From contig CALUUL010000006.1 in the NCBI GenBank assembly GCA_944323945.1, positions 1 to 56,655 of the forward strand: DNA of 56,655 nt, written 5' to 3'. The stretch is from Candidatus Gastranaerophilales bacterium (GTDB lineage: Bacteria; Cyanobacteriota; Vampirovibrionia; Gastranaerophilales; Gastranaerophilaceae). This document shows, piece after piece, positions 18,082 to 26,380 of this stretch. The position numbers and the translations under genes are program-made. The notes beneath the pieces were generated by a model. That model worked only from the letters and a program-made list of their open reading frames with translations, made no database searches and was not told where the DNA came from. Within the stretch, counting starts at the first letter, position 1, and every line of letters starts with the position of its first letter.

Positions 18082-19821
18082 ATGTTAAGACCAAAAAAAT
18101 CGATAGAAAAAATGACCGGTTACTTTGTTCCAATGTATGAAAAAGATTGGGATATTAAAATTGACAGTAACGAAAATAATTATGGTCCATCGCCAAAAGT
18201 TATAGAAAAATTGTCAAAATGTAACTATAAAAATATAAGTTTCTATCCTTTTTATGGCGAACTTTCTCAAAAAATAGCAAATTTTAATAATGTTAAAATA
18301 GACAACATTAAAGTTACAAATGGAGCCGATGAAGCTATTCAAGCTATTATTCAAACCTATTTGGAACCAGGAGAATCTCTATTAACGTTAGATGTTTCAT
18401 TTGAAATGCCTGTAATATATGTACAAATTCAGGGTGGGAACATAATAAAAGTTCCGTTTAAAGATAAATGGAAATTTCCTTTAGATGATTTTATAAATAA
18501 ATTAAAAGAGCAAAAAGAAAGCATTAAAATAATATATTTAGCTTCACCTAATAATCCAACAGGAAATTTGATTGAAGAAACTGATTTAAACATTATATTA
18601 GAAAATGCTAAAGACAAAGTTGTATTAATAGATGAAACATATGCAAATTATGCAGGTAAATCTTATAAAAAATATATAGATAAATTCAACAATATATTTA
18701 TCGTGCGCTCTTTTTCTAAAGATTTTGCACTTGCAGGTATGCGTTTGGGTTATATAATAAGTAATACTGAAAATATTATAAACTTAAAGAAAGTTGTAAG
18801 CCCATTTAGTGTGAATTCATATGCTATGATAGCTGGAATTACAGCATTAGAAGATGTTGAATATTTTGAAAGAATAAAAGCTGAAATTAACGAGTCTAAA
18901 TTGGCATTAAAAACTTTTCTTGAATCATTAAATGCTACTGTATATGACTCATATGCAAATTTTTTATTGGTTGATTTCAAAAACAAAGCGGACTTTGTAT
19001 ACAATAAACTAAAAAATGCTAATATTTCAGTAAAACTTTTCAAAAAAGATTCTTTACTTGAAAATCATTTAAGAATAACAATTCCAACAATAGAAGGTAT
19101 AAAAAGAATAAAAGAAGCATTAAGAATAAAACCTTCATTAGTCTTTGATATGGATGGAGTACTTATTGATGCAAGTAATTCATACAGAACAGCAATAGAA
19201 AAAACGTATGAACATTTTACTGGTAAAACTATTTCTCAAAAAGAAATTCAAGATGCAAAAAATCTTGGAGGTTTAAATAATGACTGGGATTTAACCCAAT
19301 ATTTACTTAAAAAATCCGGCTATACTATAGCATATGATGAGATAGTAAATGTATTTCAAGAAATATACTGGAAAAATGGAAACGGCTTAATCAAAAATGA
19401 AACAGCTTTATTTAATATAAAATTATTAAGTGAACTTTCAAAAAATTATAATCTATCAATTTTTACAGGGAGACCAAAAAAAGAAGCATTATTTGCACTA
19501 GATAAATTCAATGCAACAAATTATTTTTATCCTATTATAACAACAGATGAAATCCCGCAAGGAATGGAAAAACCAAATCCATACGGACTGAACATTGTAA
19601 AAGATGTGACAATTGGTGAAACTTATACATATTTTGGCGATACAACTGATGATATTTTAGCTGCAAAATCTGCAGGATATAAAGCAATTGGAGTATTACC
19701 ACCCCAAGACAAATCACAGGAATTAATAGAATTTCTAAAGAAAAAAGGTGCAGATAATATAATAAATTCTATAACAGATATCAAAACAATATTGGAGAAA
19801 AAAGATGAGGCAGTGTGCTAA
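18082..19821 (+). CDS. hisC: Histidinol-phosphate aminotransferase fused to a HAD phosphatase
   Basis: Residues 1-350 are a class I/II aminotransferase of HisC type: SNENNYGPSP (29-38), ASPNNPTG (154-161), DETYANYAG (184-192) and the PLP lysine in SFSKDFALAGMRLGY (Lys214). Residues 353-579 are a HAD domain: FDMDGV with Asp356 and Asp358, FTGR (461-464), Lys497, and GDTTDD (519-524). HisC converts imidazole-acetol phosphate to histidinol phosphate. The HAD half resembles the small HAD group reported next to HisC/HisB in some cyanobacteria and haloarchaea. Because the fusion is followed by hisB with a 17-nt overlap, the HAD half is a good candidate for the histidinol-phosphate phosphatase; that step is inferred. 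Confidence 0.88.
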   Translation: MLRPKKSIEKMTGYFVPMYEKDWDIKIDSNENNYGPSPKVIEKLSKCNYKNISFYPFYGELSQKIANFNNVKIDNIKVTNGADEAIQAIIQTYLEPGESLLTLDVSFEMPVIYVQIQGGNIIKVPFKDKWKFPLDDFINKLKEQKESIKIIYLASPNNPTGNLIEETDLNIILENAKDKVVLIDETYANYAGKSYKKYIDKFNNIFIVRSFSKDFALAGMRLGYIISNTENIINLKKVVSPFSVNSYAMIAGITALEDVEYFERIKAEINESKLALKTFLESLNATVYDSYANFLLVDFKNKADFVYNKLKNANISVKLFKKDSLLENHLRITIPTIEGIKRIKEALRIKPSLVFDMDGVLIDASNSYRTAIEKTYEHFTGKTISQKEIQDAKNLGGLNNDWDLTQYLLKKSGYTIAYDEIVNVFQEIYWKNGNGLIKNETALFNIKLLSELSKNYNLSIFTGRPKKEALFALDKFNATNYFYPIITTDEIPQGMEKPNPYGLNIVKDVTIGETYTYFGDTTDDILAAKSAGYKAIGVLPPQDKSQELIEFLKKKGADNIINSITDIKTILEKKDEAVC

Positions 19822-20389
19822 AGTAAGAAAAACAGCTGAGACTGAAATAAAAGTTGAACTAAATATTGATGGAAAAGGCCAACATAAGATAAATACAGGT
19901 ATTAAGTTTTTCGATCATATGCTTGAACAACTTGCACACCATGCATCTTTTGATTTGATTATAGATGTTCTATCTCACGATAAAGATAACCACCATGTAG
20001 TTGAAGATGTTGCAATAACACTGGGAAGTGCTCTTTCCGAAGCATTAGGTGATAAAAAAGGCATAACAAGATATGGAGAGAAAATTCTGCCAATGGATGA
20101 AGCCTTGGTATTAAGTGTTGTAGATTTATCAGGTAGAATATTTTCAAAGGTTGATGCTGTAATTAGAGATGAGAAAACATCCGATTTTGAAACAGTCATT
20201 CTACCGCATTTCTTTTCAAGTTTTGCTCAATCAGCATTAATGACAATTCACATAAAGATGCTTGATGGTTATGATACACATCATATTATAGAAGCTATAT
20301 TCAAGTCTTTTGCAAGAGCTTTAAAAATTGCAGTTTCAATTGATGAAAAGAATAAAGATATAATACCCTCAACAAAAGGGATATTATAA
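19805..20389 (+). CDS. hisB: Imidazoleglycerol-phosphate dehydratase HisB
   Basis: The 194-residue monofunctional IGP dehydratase carries the metal-binding His/Glu signatures FFDHMLEQLAHH (35-46) and DNHHVVEDVAI (61-71), and a second set near residues 150-175 (HIKMLDGYDTHHIIEA). It converts imidazoleglycerol phosphate to imidazoleacetol phosphate, the substrate of the aminotransferase encoded just upstream. The overlap of 17 nt with hisC-HAD and the SD (GGAG, within the upstream gene) indicate translational coupling. Length is normal, and the N-terminal phosphatase domain of bifunctional HisB proteins is absent. No further histidine genes are in the window. Confidence 0.96.
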   Translation: MRQCAKVRKTAETEIKVELNIDGKGQHKINTGIKFFDHMLEQLAHHASFDLIIDVLSHDKDNHHVVEDVAITLGSALSEALGDKKGITRYGEKILPMDEALVLSVVDLSGRIFSKVDAVIRDEKTSDFETVILPHFFSSFAQSALMTIHIKMLDGYDTHHIIEAIFKSFARALKIAVSIDEKNKDIIPSTKGIL

Positions 20390-20393
20390 TCTT

Positions 20394-21050
20394 TTATAAC
20401 AACGAAATAACACTTTCTGCAAGTAATAATGCTGAGTTTTGATTTTGTCCTGTTATTAAATTACCGCATATTTCAACATGTTCACTCCAAGGTTTTTCTT
20501 CTACAAAATTACATCCAAGAAATTTTAATCGGGATTCAAGTAAGAACGGCATAAATTCAACCATTTTTACAATTTTTTCTTCTTTATTTGTAAAAGAAGT
20601 AACATTTTTGTGTCTTACAATAGAATATCCATCTTTATCTTTTGCAAGAACTAACCCTGCAACTCCATGACACACAGCGCTTATTATTTTATCATTTTGA
20701 TAAAAATATTCTATTACATTTTTCAACAACTCACTATTTGCAAAATCAAACATTGGTGCGTGACCTCCGGGCAAATAAATAGCATCAAACATTTTATAAT
20801 CAACTTTTGATAATTCTACAGTATTTTTCAAAAACTTTGCTGTGTCGTCCCACTCCATAGGATTCGAACAAGAAAGACTATTTATGTCTATAGGACTATT
20901 TCCACCTAAAGGACTCGAAACAACAATATCATATCCTGTTTTTTCAAAGACCAAAAATGGAACTGCAAATTCTTCAAACCATATACCTGTTTTTATATTG
21001 TCATTAATTTTTGAAAAATTAGTAGTAACAAATAATATTCTTTTTTTCAT
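20394..21050 (-). CDS. DJ-1/PfpI-family protein (Hsp31-like)
   Basis: The 218-residue protein has the class I glutamine amidotransferase-like fold of the DJ-1/PfpI family. The nucleophile elbow is AVCHGVAGL with Cys127-His128, a conserved glutamate lies in WFEEF (about 25-26), and the oxyanion region is LPGGHAPMFDF (93-103). The latter is typical of the YhbO/Hsp31-like branch. Members act as glyoxalases, deglycases or chaperones in carbonyl or oxidative stress; the exact activity is uncertain. The gene is convergent with hisB (4 nt apart) and divergent from the Cys-His-Asp protein gene. A 7-3-7 palindrome in the shared promoter may be an operator. Confidence 0.85.
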   Translation of the reverse strand: MKKRILFVTTNFSKINDNIKTGIWFEEFAVPFLVFEKTGYDIVVSSPLGGNSPIDINSLSCSNPMEWDDTAKFLKNTVELSKVDYKMFDAIYLPGGHAPMFDFANSELLKNVIEYFYQNDKIISAVCHGVAGLVLAKDKDGYSIVRHKNVTSFTNKEEKIVKMVEFMPFLLESRLKFLGCNFVEEKPWSEHVEICGNLITGQNQNSALLLAESVISLL

Positions 21051-21102
21051 ATAAAATCCTTTTTATGTATATTAAAAAAATATAATAATATTTATATTCC
21101 AC

Positions 21103-21119
21103 TTATGTAAAGTACATAA
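21103..21119. promoter_or_regulatory. Candidate operator, 7-3-7 inverted repeat
   Basis: TTATGTA-AAG-TACATAA is a perfect inverted repeat with a 3-nt centre in the 125-nt divergent region between the DJ-1 gene and the Cys-His-Asp protein gene. There is no U-tract, so a dimeric repressor or activator site is more likely than a terminator. The binding protein is unknown. Confidence 0.4.
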
Positions 21120-21175
21120 AGGTAATTATATTTTTATCTACAGCAAAAAAAATATTTATTAGTTTTAAAAACAAT

Positions 21176-22000
21176 ATGAAAATCAATTCCACAAATTACT
21201 ATAAAAGTATAAATTTTTATTCACGAAATAAAAATATAAGAAAAGCCGATGACATACAAAGAAAAGCAAGAATGACCTTCCCTGTTTTTAGCCCTTCTTA
21301 TATTGATGAATTTTATTCATCAACAAGATTGGTTGATGATATTCCAGTGAACGAAAAAGCAAGAAAGATATTTAAAAAAATAGACAGAAAATTAACTTTA
21401 CTAAGAAAAGTTACAAAAGAACCAGACCAATATGGTATAGAACAAACATCTTTACAAAGAAAAACACCTTATGCATTATTATTAAGCAGCATGAACCTTC
21501 TAAAAGTTGGCAACTGCGAAGAGTGTGCAGCAACAGTACTTTCAACACTTGCCGCTAACGGCTTCTATAATGCCCAAAAGGTATATTTAGGCTTAGAAAT
21601 TCAATACTTAGATAAAAAGACAGGTGAAATCAAATATAATAAATGTACACCTTTAGATCATTCTTTTGTTGTTACAACATTAGACAAAGAAAATCCTAAA
21701 GAAAAAGATAAGATAGTAATTGATTCTTGGCTTGGATTTGCAGATAGTATAGCTGGAGCAAATGAACGTTTTAAAAAAATGTTAAGTAAAGATCAGCTAG
21801 ACAATATTTATTCATTTCATCGTTCAATGTTTAGACTAAATATGTATGAAGATACAGGGGAATTAATTAATTTTAATGATTATGAATTAAGATCTAAACT
21901 TGTTTTTTATCCGGCAGATAATTACACAGAAGAAGATATGAAAGACTTAGGCTTTTATTCTAAGCTTATATATGATGAACTAATTTTACCTAAAGCTTAA
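21176..22000 (+). CDS. Unknown protein with a possible Cys-His-Asp catalytic triad
   Basis: The 274-residue protein begins with MKINSTNYYKSINFYSR, an N-terminus like that of other lineage-specific proteins here. No signal peptide is seen. Residues 112-118 are GNCEECA, followed by helix ATVLSTLAANGF; DHSFVV follows at 161-166 and VIDSWLGFAD at 181-190. The order Cys114 (or 117), His162, Asp183 with these spacings is what transglutaminase-like/papain-fold hydrolases show. It might be a cysteine protease, transglutaminase or peptide N-glycanase-like enzyme, perhaps delivered to a host or neighbour, but function is not demonstrated. It is a single-gene unit, convergent with the HNH gene (2 nt apart). 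Confidence 0.65.
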   Translation: MKINSTNYYKSINFYSRNKNIRKADDIQRKARMTFPVFSPSYIDEFYSSTRLVDDIPVNEKARKIFKKIDRKLTLLRKVTKEPDQYGIEQTSLQRKTPYALLLSSMNLLKVGNCEECAATVLSTLAANGFYNAQKVYLGLEIQYLDKKTGEIKYNKCTPLDHSFVVTTLDKENPKEKDKIVIDSWLGFADSIAGANERFKKMLSKDQLDNIYSFHRSMFRLNMYEDTGELINFNDYELRSKLVFYPADNYTEEDMKDLGFYSKLIYDELILPKA

Positions 22001-22002
22001 AT

Positions 22003-22515
22003 TTAAGATGCTTCAAAATATTCAAGCCAATATTTTATGAGACTTTGAGGATATTTTTGCATTTCAAACATAAGATAATCTTTAGGTCTATATGGACGTC
22101 TTAAAAGTTTCATTCTTGCTTCTTTAGGTGTTCTATCCGCTTTTGTCTGATTACATTCTTTGCAACAAGCAACTATATTTTCCCAAATATCCGGTCCAAA
22201 TCTTGATTTTGGGTATACGTGGTCCAAAGTCAACTCTTCTGACGTGAATTTTTTACCACAATACTGACAAACAAAATTATCTCTTACTAATATATTTTCA
22301 CGACAAAATGGCAGTTCTTTATATGGAACTGCCAATTCATATGTTAATTTTATTACACAAGGAATTAATATATTATCAACTTTAATCATACTATCAATAT
22401 CATTAAGCATTCGGGCATTTTCTGCTTTACCTTTTATCAACAAAATTAATGCCCTTTTCCAACTACAGATATTTATAGGGTGATTATGTGAATCTAGTAA
22501 AAGTACCTTTTTCAT
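22003..22515 (-). CDS. HNH endonuclease
   Basis: The 170-residue protein carries a clear HNH/zinc module: CQYCGKKF (Cys83, Cys86), TLDHVYPKSRFG (His99), WENIVACCKECNQTKADRTP (Asn113, Cys118, Cys121). Residues 1-75 form an N-terminal extension common in free-standing HNH proteins of the cyanobacterial McrA-like group, beginning with VLLLDSHNHP. It should be a metal-dependent DNA nuclease, possibly a restriction or repair enzyme; no methylase or intron is adjacent. The start codon is preceded by AGGAG, embedded in the palindrome CTACAATTGTAG. Confidence 0.85.
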   Translation of the reverse strand: MKKVLLLDSHNHPINICSWKRALILLIKGKAENARMLNDIDSMIKVDNILIPCVIKLTYELAVPYKELPFCRENILVRDNFVCQYCGKKFTSEELTLDHVYPKSRFGPDIWENIVACCKECNQTKADRTPKEARMKLLRRPYRPKDYLMFEMQKYPQSLIKYWLEYFEAS

Positions 22516-22523
22516 ATTAACTC

Positions 22524-22535
22524 CTACAATTGTAG
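22524..22535. promoter_or_regulatory. 12-bp perfect palindrome at the HNH ribosome-binding site
   Basis: CTACAATTGTAG lies 9 nt before the HNH start and abuts its SD (AGGAG). A bound repressor, or a small RNA stem, would block translation or transcription of the nuclease gene. The function is a guess; a damage-response operator is one possibility. Confidence 0.3.
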
Positions 22536-22609
22536 TATTCCCTTTTTGGGCTGTTTTTAAACTTTTTAAGTAAATTTAATCTAAAAAACTTTTGTGCAAT
22601 AATTAAATT

Positions 22610-23161
22610 ATGAAAAAAGCATCTTTATATGAAATTTTCAAAATATTTTTTCTAATCGGACTACAACTACTTGGAGGTGGCTACGTAATAGTCCCTTTAC
22701 TAAAAAAATATATAGTTGAAGAAAGAAATTGGCTTACAGAAGAAGAATTAGTTGATTTTTATGCAATGAGTCAATGTATTCCAGGCATAATAGCAGGAAA
22801 TATAGCAACGTGTGCAGGATATAGAACAAGAAAATTCTTGGGTGCGTTAATGGCAATTGCAGGAATAGTTGCACCTTCTTTCATAATTATAATCGCACTA
22901 GCAAACATTTTATCGGGAATTATTGAATATAAATTAGTACAAGATGCCTTTTGGGGAATAAGAGTATCGGTTGTAATTCTTATTTTACTGACGATAAAAG
23001 ATTTGTGGGCGAAAAGTGTAAATTCAAAATTCACATATACATTATTTTCAATAATATTAATATGCTTGTTAATGTTACCAATTTCACCAACAATAATAAT
23101 AATACTTTCTGCATTTATTGCACTAATATATGGGAAAATAAGGGATAAACAAAATGCTTAA
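22610..23161 (+). CDS. Chromate-transporter family protein, first half (short ChrA)
   Basis: The 183-residue membrane protein shows the ChrA signature: KIFFLIGLQLLGGGYVIVPLL near the N-terminus, then WLTEEELVDFYAMSQCIPGIIAGNIA, followed by hydrophobic helices to the end (about six). This is a single-domain, half-length member of the CHR family. Such short proteins occur as adjacent pairs that together form the full transporter. Relatives export chromate or transport another oxyanion. It overlaps the next gene by 8 nt. Its start has no strong SD. Confidence 0.88.
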   Translation: MKKASLYEIFKIFFLIGLQLLGGGYVIVPLLKKYIVEERNWLTEEELVDFYAMSQCIPGIIAGNIATCAGYRTRKFLGALMAIAGIVAPSFIIIIALANILSGIIEYKLVQDAFWGIRVSVVILILLTIKDLWAKSVNSKFTYTLFSIILICLLMLPISPTIIIILSAFIALIYGKIRDKQNA

Positions 23162-23714
23162 ACTTTATTTTCTATTATTCTATGAATTTACAAAAATCGG
23201 TATATTTGCACTAGGGGGAGGCTATGCTGCTTTACCGTTTTTATATTATATGCAAGCAAAATATAATTGGTTCACCGTTGATGAATTAACAAATATGATT
23301 GCGGTATCTAATATAACCCCAGGACCAATAGGAATAAATATGGCAACATATACAGGATTCACAACAGCCAAATTCATAGGCGCAACGATTTCCACTGTAG
23401 CTATTGTGCTAGTACCATTTTTTATGACAATAATAATAACAAAATTATTCACTAAATTTCAGGATGCGAAATGTGTATGTTCTGTTTTTGAGGGGTTAAG
23501 ACCCGCAGCTTGCGCACTTTTAGCTTCTATAGGAATAAAACTGTTGATTGATACAATAACTAATAGAAATGAATTTTCAGCAATAAATATAGACTACCAA
23601 GCTTTAGTACTATTTATAATTCTTCTAATACCATTTTCTTTTTTCAAAAAAAATCCACTGCTTATAATATTAGCTGGAGCAATAGGGGGAATTATAACGC
23701 ATAGTTTTTTTTAG
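23154..23714 (+). CDS. Chromate-transporter family protein, second half (short ChrA)
   Basis: The 186-residue partner has the same CHR repeat in the opposite predicted topology: FTKIGIFALGGGYAALPFL, WFTVDELTNMIAVSNITPGPIGINMATYTGF, then hydrophobic helices. Start and stop overlap with the upstream half by 8 nt, which fits equal production of the two halves of a heterodimeric transporter. Substrate specificity (chromate, sulfate or another anion) is not evident. Paired inverted repeats follow immediately downstream. Confidence 0.88.
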   Translation: MLKLYFLLFYEFTKIGIFALGGGYAALPFLYYMQAKYNWFTVDELTNMIAVSNITPGPIGINMATYTGFTTAKFIGATISTVAIVLVPFFMTIIITKLFTKFQDAKCVCSVFEGLRPAACALLASIGIKLLIDTITNRNEFSAINIDYQALVLFIILLIPFSFFKKNPLLIILAGAIGGIITHSFF

Positions 23715-23758
23715 AACATTAAGAAATGTTAACAAAAAACCACTATTTAGTAAATAGT
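23715..23758. repeat. Two adjacent inverted repeats before the acidic protein gene
   Basis: AACATT-AAGA-AATGTT (23715-23730) is followed by ACTATTT-AGT-AAATAGT (23742-23758), the latter a 7-3-7 palindrome like that at 21103-21119 in layout, though not in sequence. They lie between the chromate-transporter pair and the next gene (start 23826, SD GGAGG). They could terminate the first unit or act as operators for the second. Confidence 0.4.
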
Positions 23759-23825
23759 TAATTCTAAATCGTTTTTATATAAATGTGGGTAGTTTAGGTT
23801 AATTGTTTTATAGTGGAGGTTAGTT

Positions 23826-24431
23826 ATGACAGTATCTTTTCAAAATGGTAGTTTTCTAGGCGGTAGTGCAACAACATCATCTTTAACAACAAGTGGAGGT
23901 GTAACTGCTGCAAGCTTATATAATACAGATTATTTAGATAATAAATATAATTACACAGATACAAAAGAATCATATGAAATTGCATACTCAGGAAGAGATG
24001 CTGCAATTGAAACAAAAATATCAAATATTGGTTCATATTTAGCAAATGGAAAAGAAGATAAAGCCTTAGCAGCATATGAAGAATTACTTGAAGAAATGTC
24101 AAGTCAAACAAGATATGCACAACTTGTTGGTGAAAATGGTGATGATTCACAATTAAAAGCCATAGCAAGACAATTGATAGAAGCTGAAATTGGCGGAGAC
24201 CTTGAAGAATTTATAAGAACAAATGCAAAAGATCAAGCAGGTGTTGATCATCAAAAGATATTAACTTGGGGTAATTGTGATTCAACAAGCCAAGAAGATC
24301 TACTTGCTGCAATGTGCGACATTGATGAAGAAGAAGGAAGCGGTAATCCAATTGTATCATTATTTGCTGGAATTGCAAGTCCATTTGTTTGTTTTGGAAA
24401 CTGGTTATTCAATGGCAACAAAAAAATGTAA
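23826..24431 (+). CDS. Acidic protein of unknown function with hydrophobic C-terminus
   Basis: The 201-residue protein has a Ser/Thr/Gly-rich N-terminus (1-30), an acidic helical centre (45-150, with runs such as EELLEEM and EEEGSG) and a hydrophobic segment IVSLFAGIASPFVCFGNWLF (about 175-194) just before a short basic end. There is no Sec signal peptide. The hydrophobic end may be a membrane anchor or insert into another protein. I do not recognise a family. The strong SD (GTGGAGG, 6 nt before the ATG) and a shared terminator downstream support a real, well-expressed gene. Confidence 0.7.
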   Translation: MTVSFQNGSFLGGSATTSSLTTSGGVTAASLYNTDYLDNKYNYTDTKESYEIAYSGRDAAIETKISNIGSYLANGKEDKALAAYEELLEEMSSQTRYAQLVGENGDDSQLKAIARQLIEAEIGGDLEEFIRTNAKDQAGVDHQKILTWGNCDSTSQEDLLAAMCDIDEEEGSGNPIVSLFAGIASPFVCFGNWLFNGNKKM

Positions 24432-24467
24432 TAAACTACACAATATACAGACTAAACAAAATAACCA

Positions 24468-24495
24468 AAAGGCAGATTTACTATCTGCCTTTTTT
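24468..24495. terminator. Bidirectional terminator overlapping the end of cysE
   Basis: A 10-bp stem AAAGGCAGAT/ATCTGCCTTT with a 5-nt loop and T-runs lies between the acidic protein gene (+) and cysE (-). On the cysE side the last codons and the TAG stop form part of the hairpin arm and loop. Confidence 0.85.
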
Positions 24496-25137
24496 CAATT
24501 CTTCAATTTGTTCTTTTAAATCTTGAACTTCATATTTTAACCTATTTAACTGACAAGTTATAGGATCTGGAATTCTATTATGCATTAATTGTCCTTGTAT
24601 CAATAGCTTTTGTCTTACAATTCTACCAGGGATACCAACAACAGTAGAATTTTCAGGAACAGAGTCAACAACAACACTTCCCGCACCAATTCTTGAATTA
24701 GAACCGATTTCTATATTACCTAAAACCTTAGCACCAGAACCAACAACTATATTATTTCCAAGGGTTGGATGACGTTTACCGTGTTCATTACCTGTACCGC
24801 CAAGAGTAACACCTTGATATAATAATACATCATCGCCAATTATTGTAGTTGCACCAATTACAACTCCCATACCATGGTCAATAAAAAAACGACGGCCAAT
24901 TCTTGCCTGAGGATGGATTTCAATTCCGGTAAAAAATCTGGATATATTAGATATCATCCTGGGAATTAAAGGTATTTTCCAATAATTAAGCTTATGAGCA
25001 ATTCTATGTAATATCAAAGCATGTAACCCAGGATAACATAGTAATACTTCAAAAATATTTTCTGCAGCCGGATCTTTTTCATAAATAGTTTGAATGTCTT
25101 CTTTTATTTGTGAAAATACTTTTTTTATTAAACGCAT
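24481..25137 (-). CDS. cysE: Serine O-acetyltransferase CysE (EpsC type)
   Basis: The 218-residue protein has an N-terminal helical region, then left-handed beta-helix hexapeptide repeats: GIEIHPQARIGRRFFIDHGMGVVIG, LGGTGNEHGKRHPTLG, GSGAKVLGNIEIG and RIGAGSVVV. The catalytic His is in FIDHGMGV. It acetylates serine from acetyl-CoA, the first step of cysteine synthesis. The length is that of the short form. A C-terminal coiled coil (about 190-216; VQDLKEQIEELKK) may drive oligomerisation or interaction with cysteine synthase. It directly follows tyrS, whose stop abuts the start codon. Confidence 0.92.
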   Translation of the reverse strand: MRLIKKVFSQIKEDIQTIYEKDPAAENIFEVLLCYPGLHALILHRIAHKLNYWKIPLIPRMISNISRFFTGIEIHPQARIGRRFFIDHGMGVVIGATTIIGDDVLLYQGVTLGGTGNEHGKRHPTLGNNIVVGSGAKVLGNIEIGSNSRIGAGSVVVDSVPENSTVVGIPGRIVRQKLLIQGQLMHNRIPDPITCQLNRLKYEVQDLKEQIEELKKGR

Positions 25138-26364
25138 TTAAACACCTTTTATGTATTTCCTTTTTCCGTATTGTACAGTAACAGGCAACTTCGATTTTAA
25201 TATTATAAAATTGGGATTTGTCTGTTTCTCAGAATTAATTTTTAAAGCACCTGATGAAGCAAGACGTTTAATTTCACCTCTACTTAATGATTTATCAAAA
25301 TTAGAAATAAAATCAATTAAAGTAATATCACTATCAATTTTAACTTCAGGAATATCATCTGGTATTTCTTTATTTTGCACAACCTTAACAAAATTTTCCT
25401 GAGCTTCATCTGCTGCCCCTTTACCATTATACATTTCAGTAATAGTATAAGCGAGCTTCATTTTTATATCTCGAGGATTTACAGATTTCAACTTTTCTTC
25501 TATTTCTTTCAATTCTGCATTTGAAATTTCAGTAAGAAGTGCAAAATATTTAACAATAAGATTATCTGAAATTGACATTAATTTACCATACATATCCTTA
25601 GGTGAATCAGTTAAACTAATGCAATGCTCAGGGAAAGACTTAGACATCTTAACAATACCGTCAGTTCCTTCCAATAGAGGTAGGAGCATTACCATTTGAG
25701 GATTTTCTTTACCATATGCACTTTGAATTTCACGACCAAGTAAATTATTAAATCTTTGATCAGTACCGCCCAATTCAATATCCGCATCAACTACAACAGA
25801 ATCATAGGCTTGCATTAGCGGATAGAAAAATTCATGAAGAGAAATTGGTCTATTTTCAGCATATCTTTTAGCGAAATCATCTCTTGTCATAATTTGAGCA
25901 ACTGTAACTTTTGACGCTAATTTAAGCATATCAGCAAAATTTAAATCAAATAACCAGTCAGCATTATTTCTAATTTCAGCTTTTTCAACGTCAACAACTT
26001 TAGAAATTTGTTCAAAATAAGTCTGTGCATTTTTTTCAACTTGTTCTTTAGTCAAACTAGGTCTTGTATCAGATTTTCCAGATGGATCACCAATCATACC
26101 AGTACCACCACCTACAATCAAAATGATTTTATGGCCTAAATCTTGAAATTGTTTAATTTTTCGCATAACAACAGTATGACCAAGATGCAAATCAGGCCTT
26201 GATGGATCCATTCCAAGCTTTATTCTTAATGGTTTGTTTTCTTCTTTTGATTTTTGAAGTTTCATAGCAAGCTCCATAACGCCGCCAGGAAGAACTTCTG
26301 CACCTCTTGCTAAAAGTTCTGCTTGTTTTATAAATTCATCTTTTATCTCTTTTTTAGTCTGCAT
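25138..26364 (-). CDS. tyrS: Tyrosyl-tRNA synthetase
   Basis: The 408-residue class I synthetase has the HIGH-like motif DLHLGHTVV, GGGTGMIGDPSGK, the tyrosine-pocket region LGGTDQRFN, and KMSKS (in IVKMSKSFPEH). A C-terminal S4 RNA-binding domain occupies about 345-408. It resembles the TyrZ-type branch. The frame extends to GTG 26373, but that GTG is inside the Shine-Dalgarno AGGTGA; ATG 26364 is the better start. A promoter (TTGTGA-16-TATACA) ends about 17 nt upstream, giving a very short leader with no sign of a T-box. It is cotranscribed with cysE. Confidence 0.95.
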   Translation of the reverse strand: MQTKKEIKDEFIKQAELLARGAEVLPGGVMELAMKLQKSKEENKPLRIKLGMDPSRPDLHLGHTVVMRKIKQFQDLGHKIILIVGGGTGMIGDPSGKSDTRPSLTKEQVEKNAQTYFEQISKVVDVEKAEIRNNADWLFDLNFADMLKLASKVTVAQIMTRDDFAKRYAENRPISLHEFFYPLMQAYDSVVVDADIELGGTDQRFNNLLGREIQSAYGKENPQMVMLLPLLEGTDGIVKMSKSFPEHCISLTDSPKDMYGKLMSISDNLIVKYFALLTEISNAELKEIEEKLKSVNPRDIKMKLAYTITEMYNGKGAADEAQENFVKVVQNKEIPDDIPEVKIDSDITLIDFISNFDKSLSRGEIKRLASSGALKINSEKQTNPNFIILKSKLPVTVQYGKRKYIKGV

Positions 26365-26380
26365 CCTAATCACCTATATT

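Noticed and set aside
22610..23714. Frameshifted single full-length ChrA gene
   Set aside because: Both halves have intact starts, family N-terminal signatures and an 8-nt overlap typical of the known paired short CHR proteins.
23715..23758. Transposon ends or insertion sequence
   Set aside because: Inverted repeats are short and there is no transposase or target duplication in the region.
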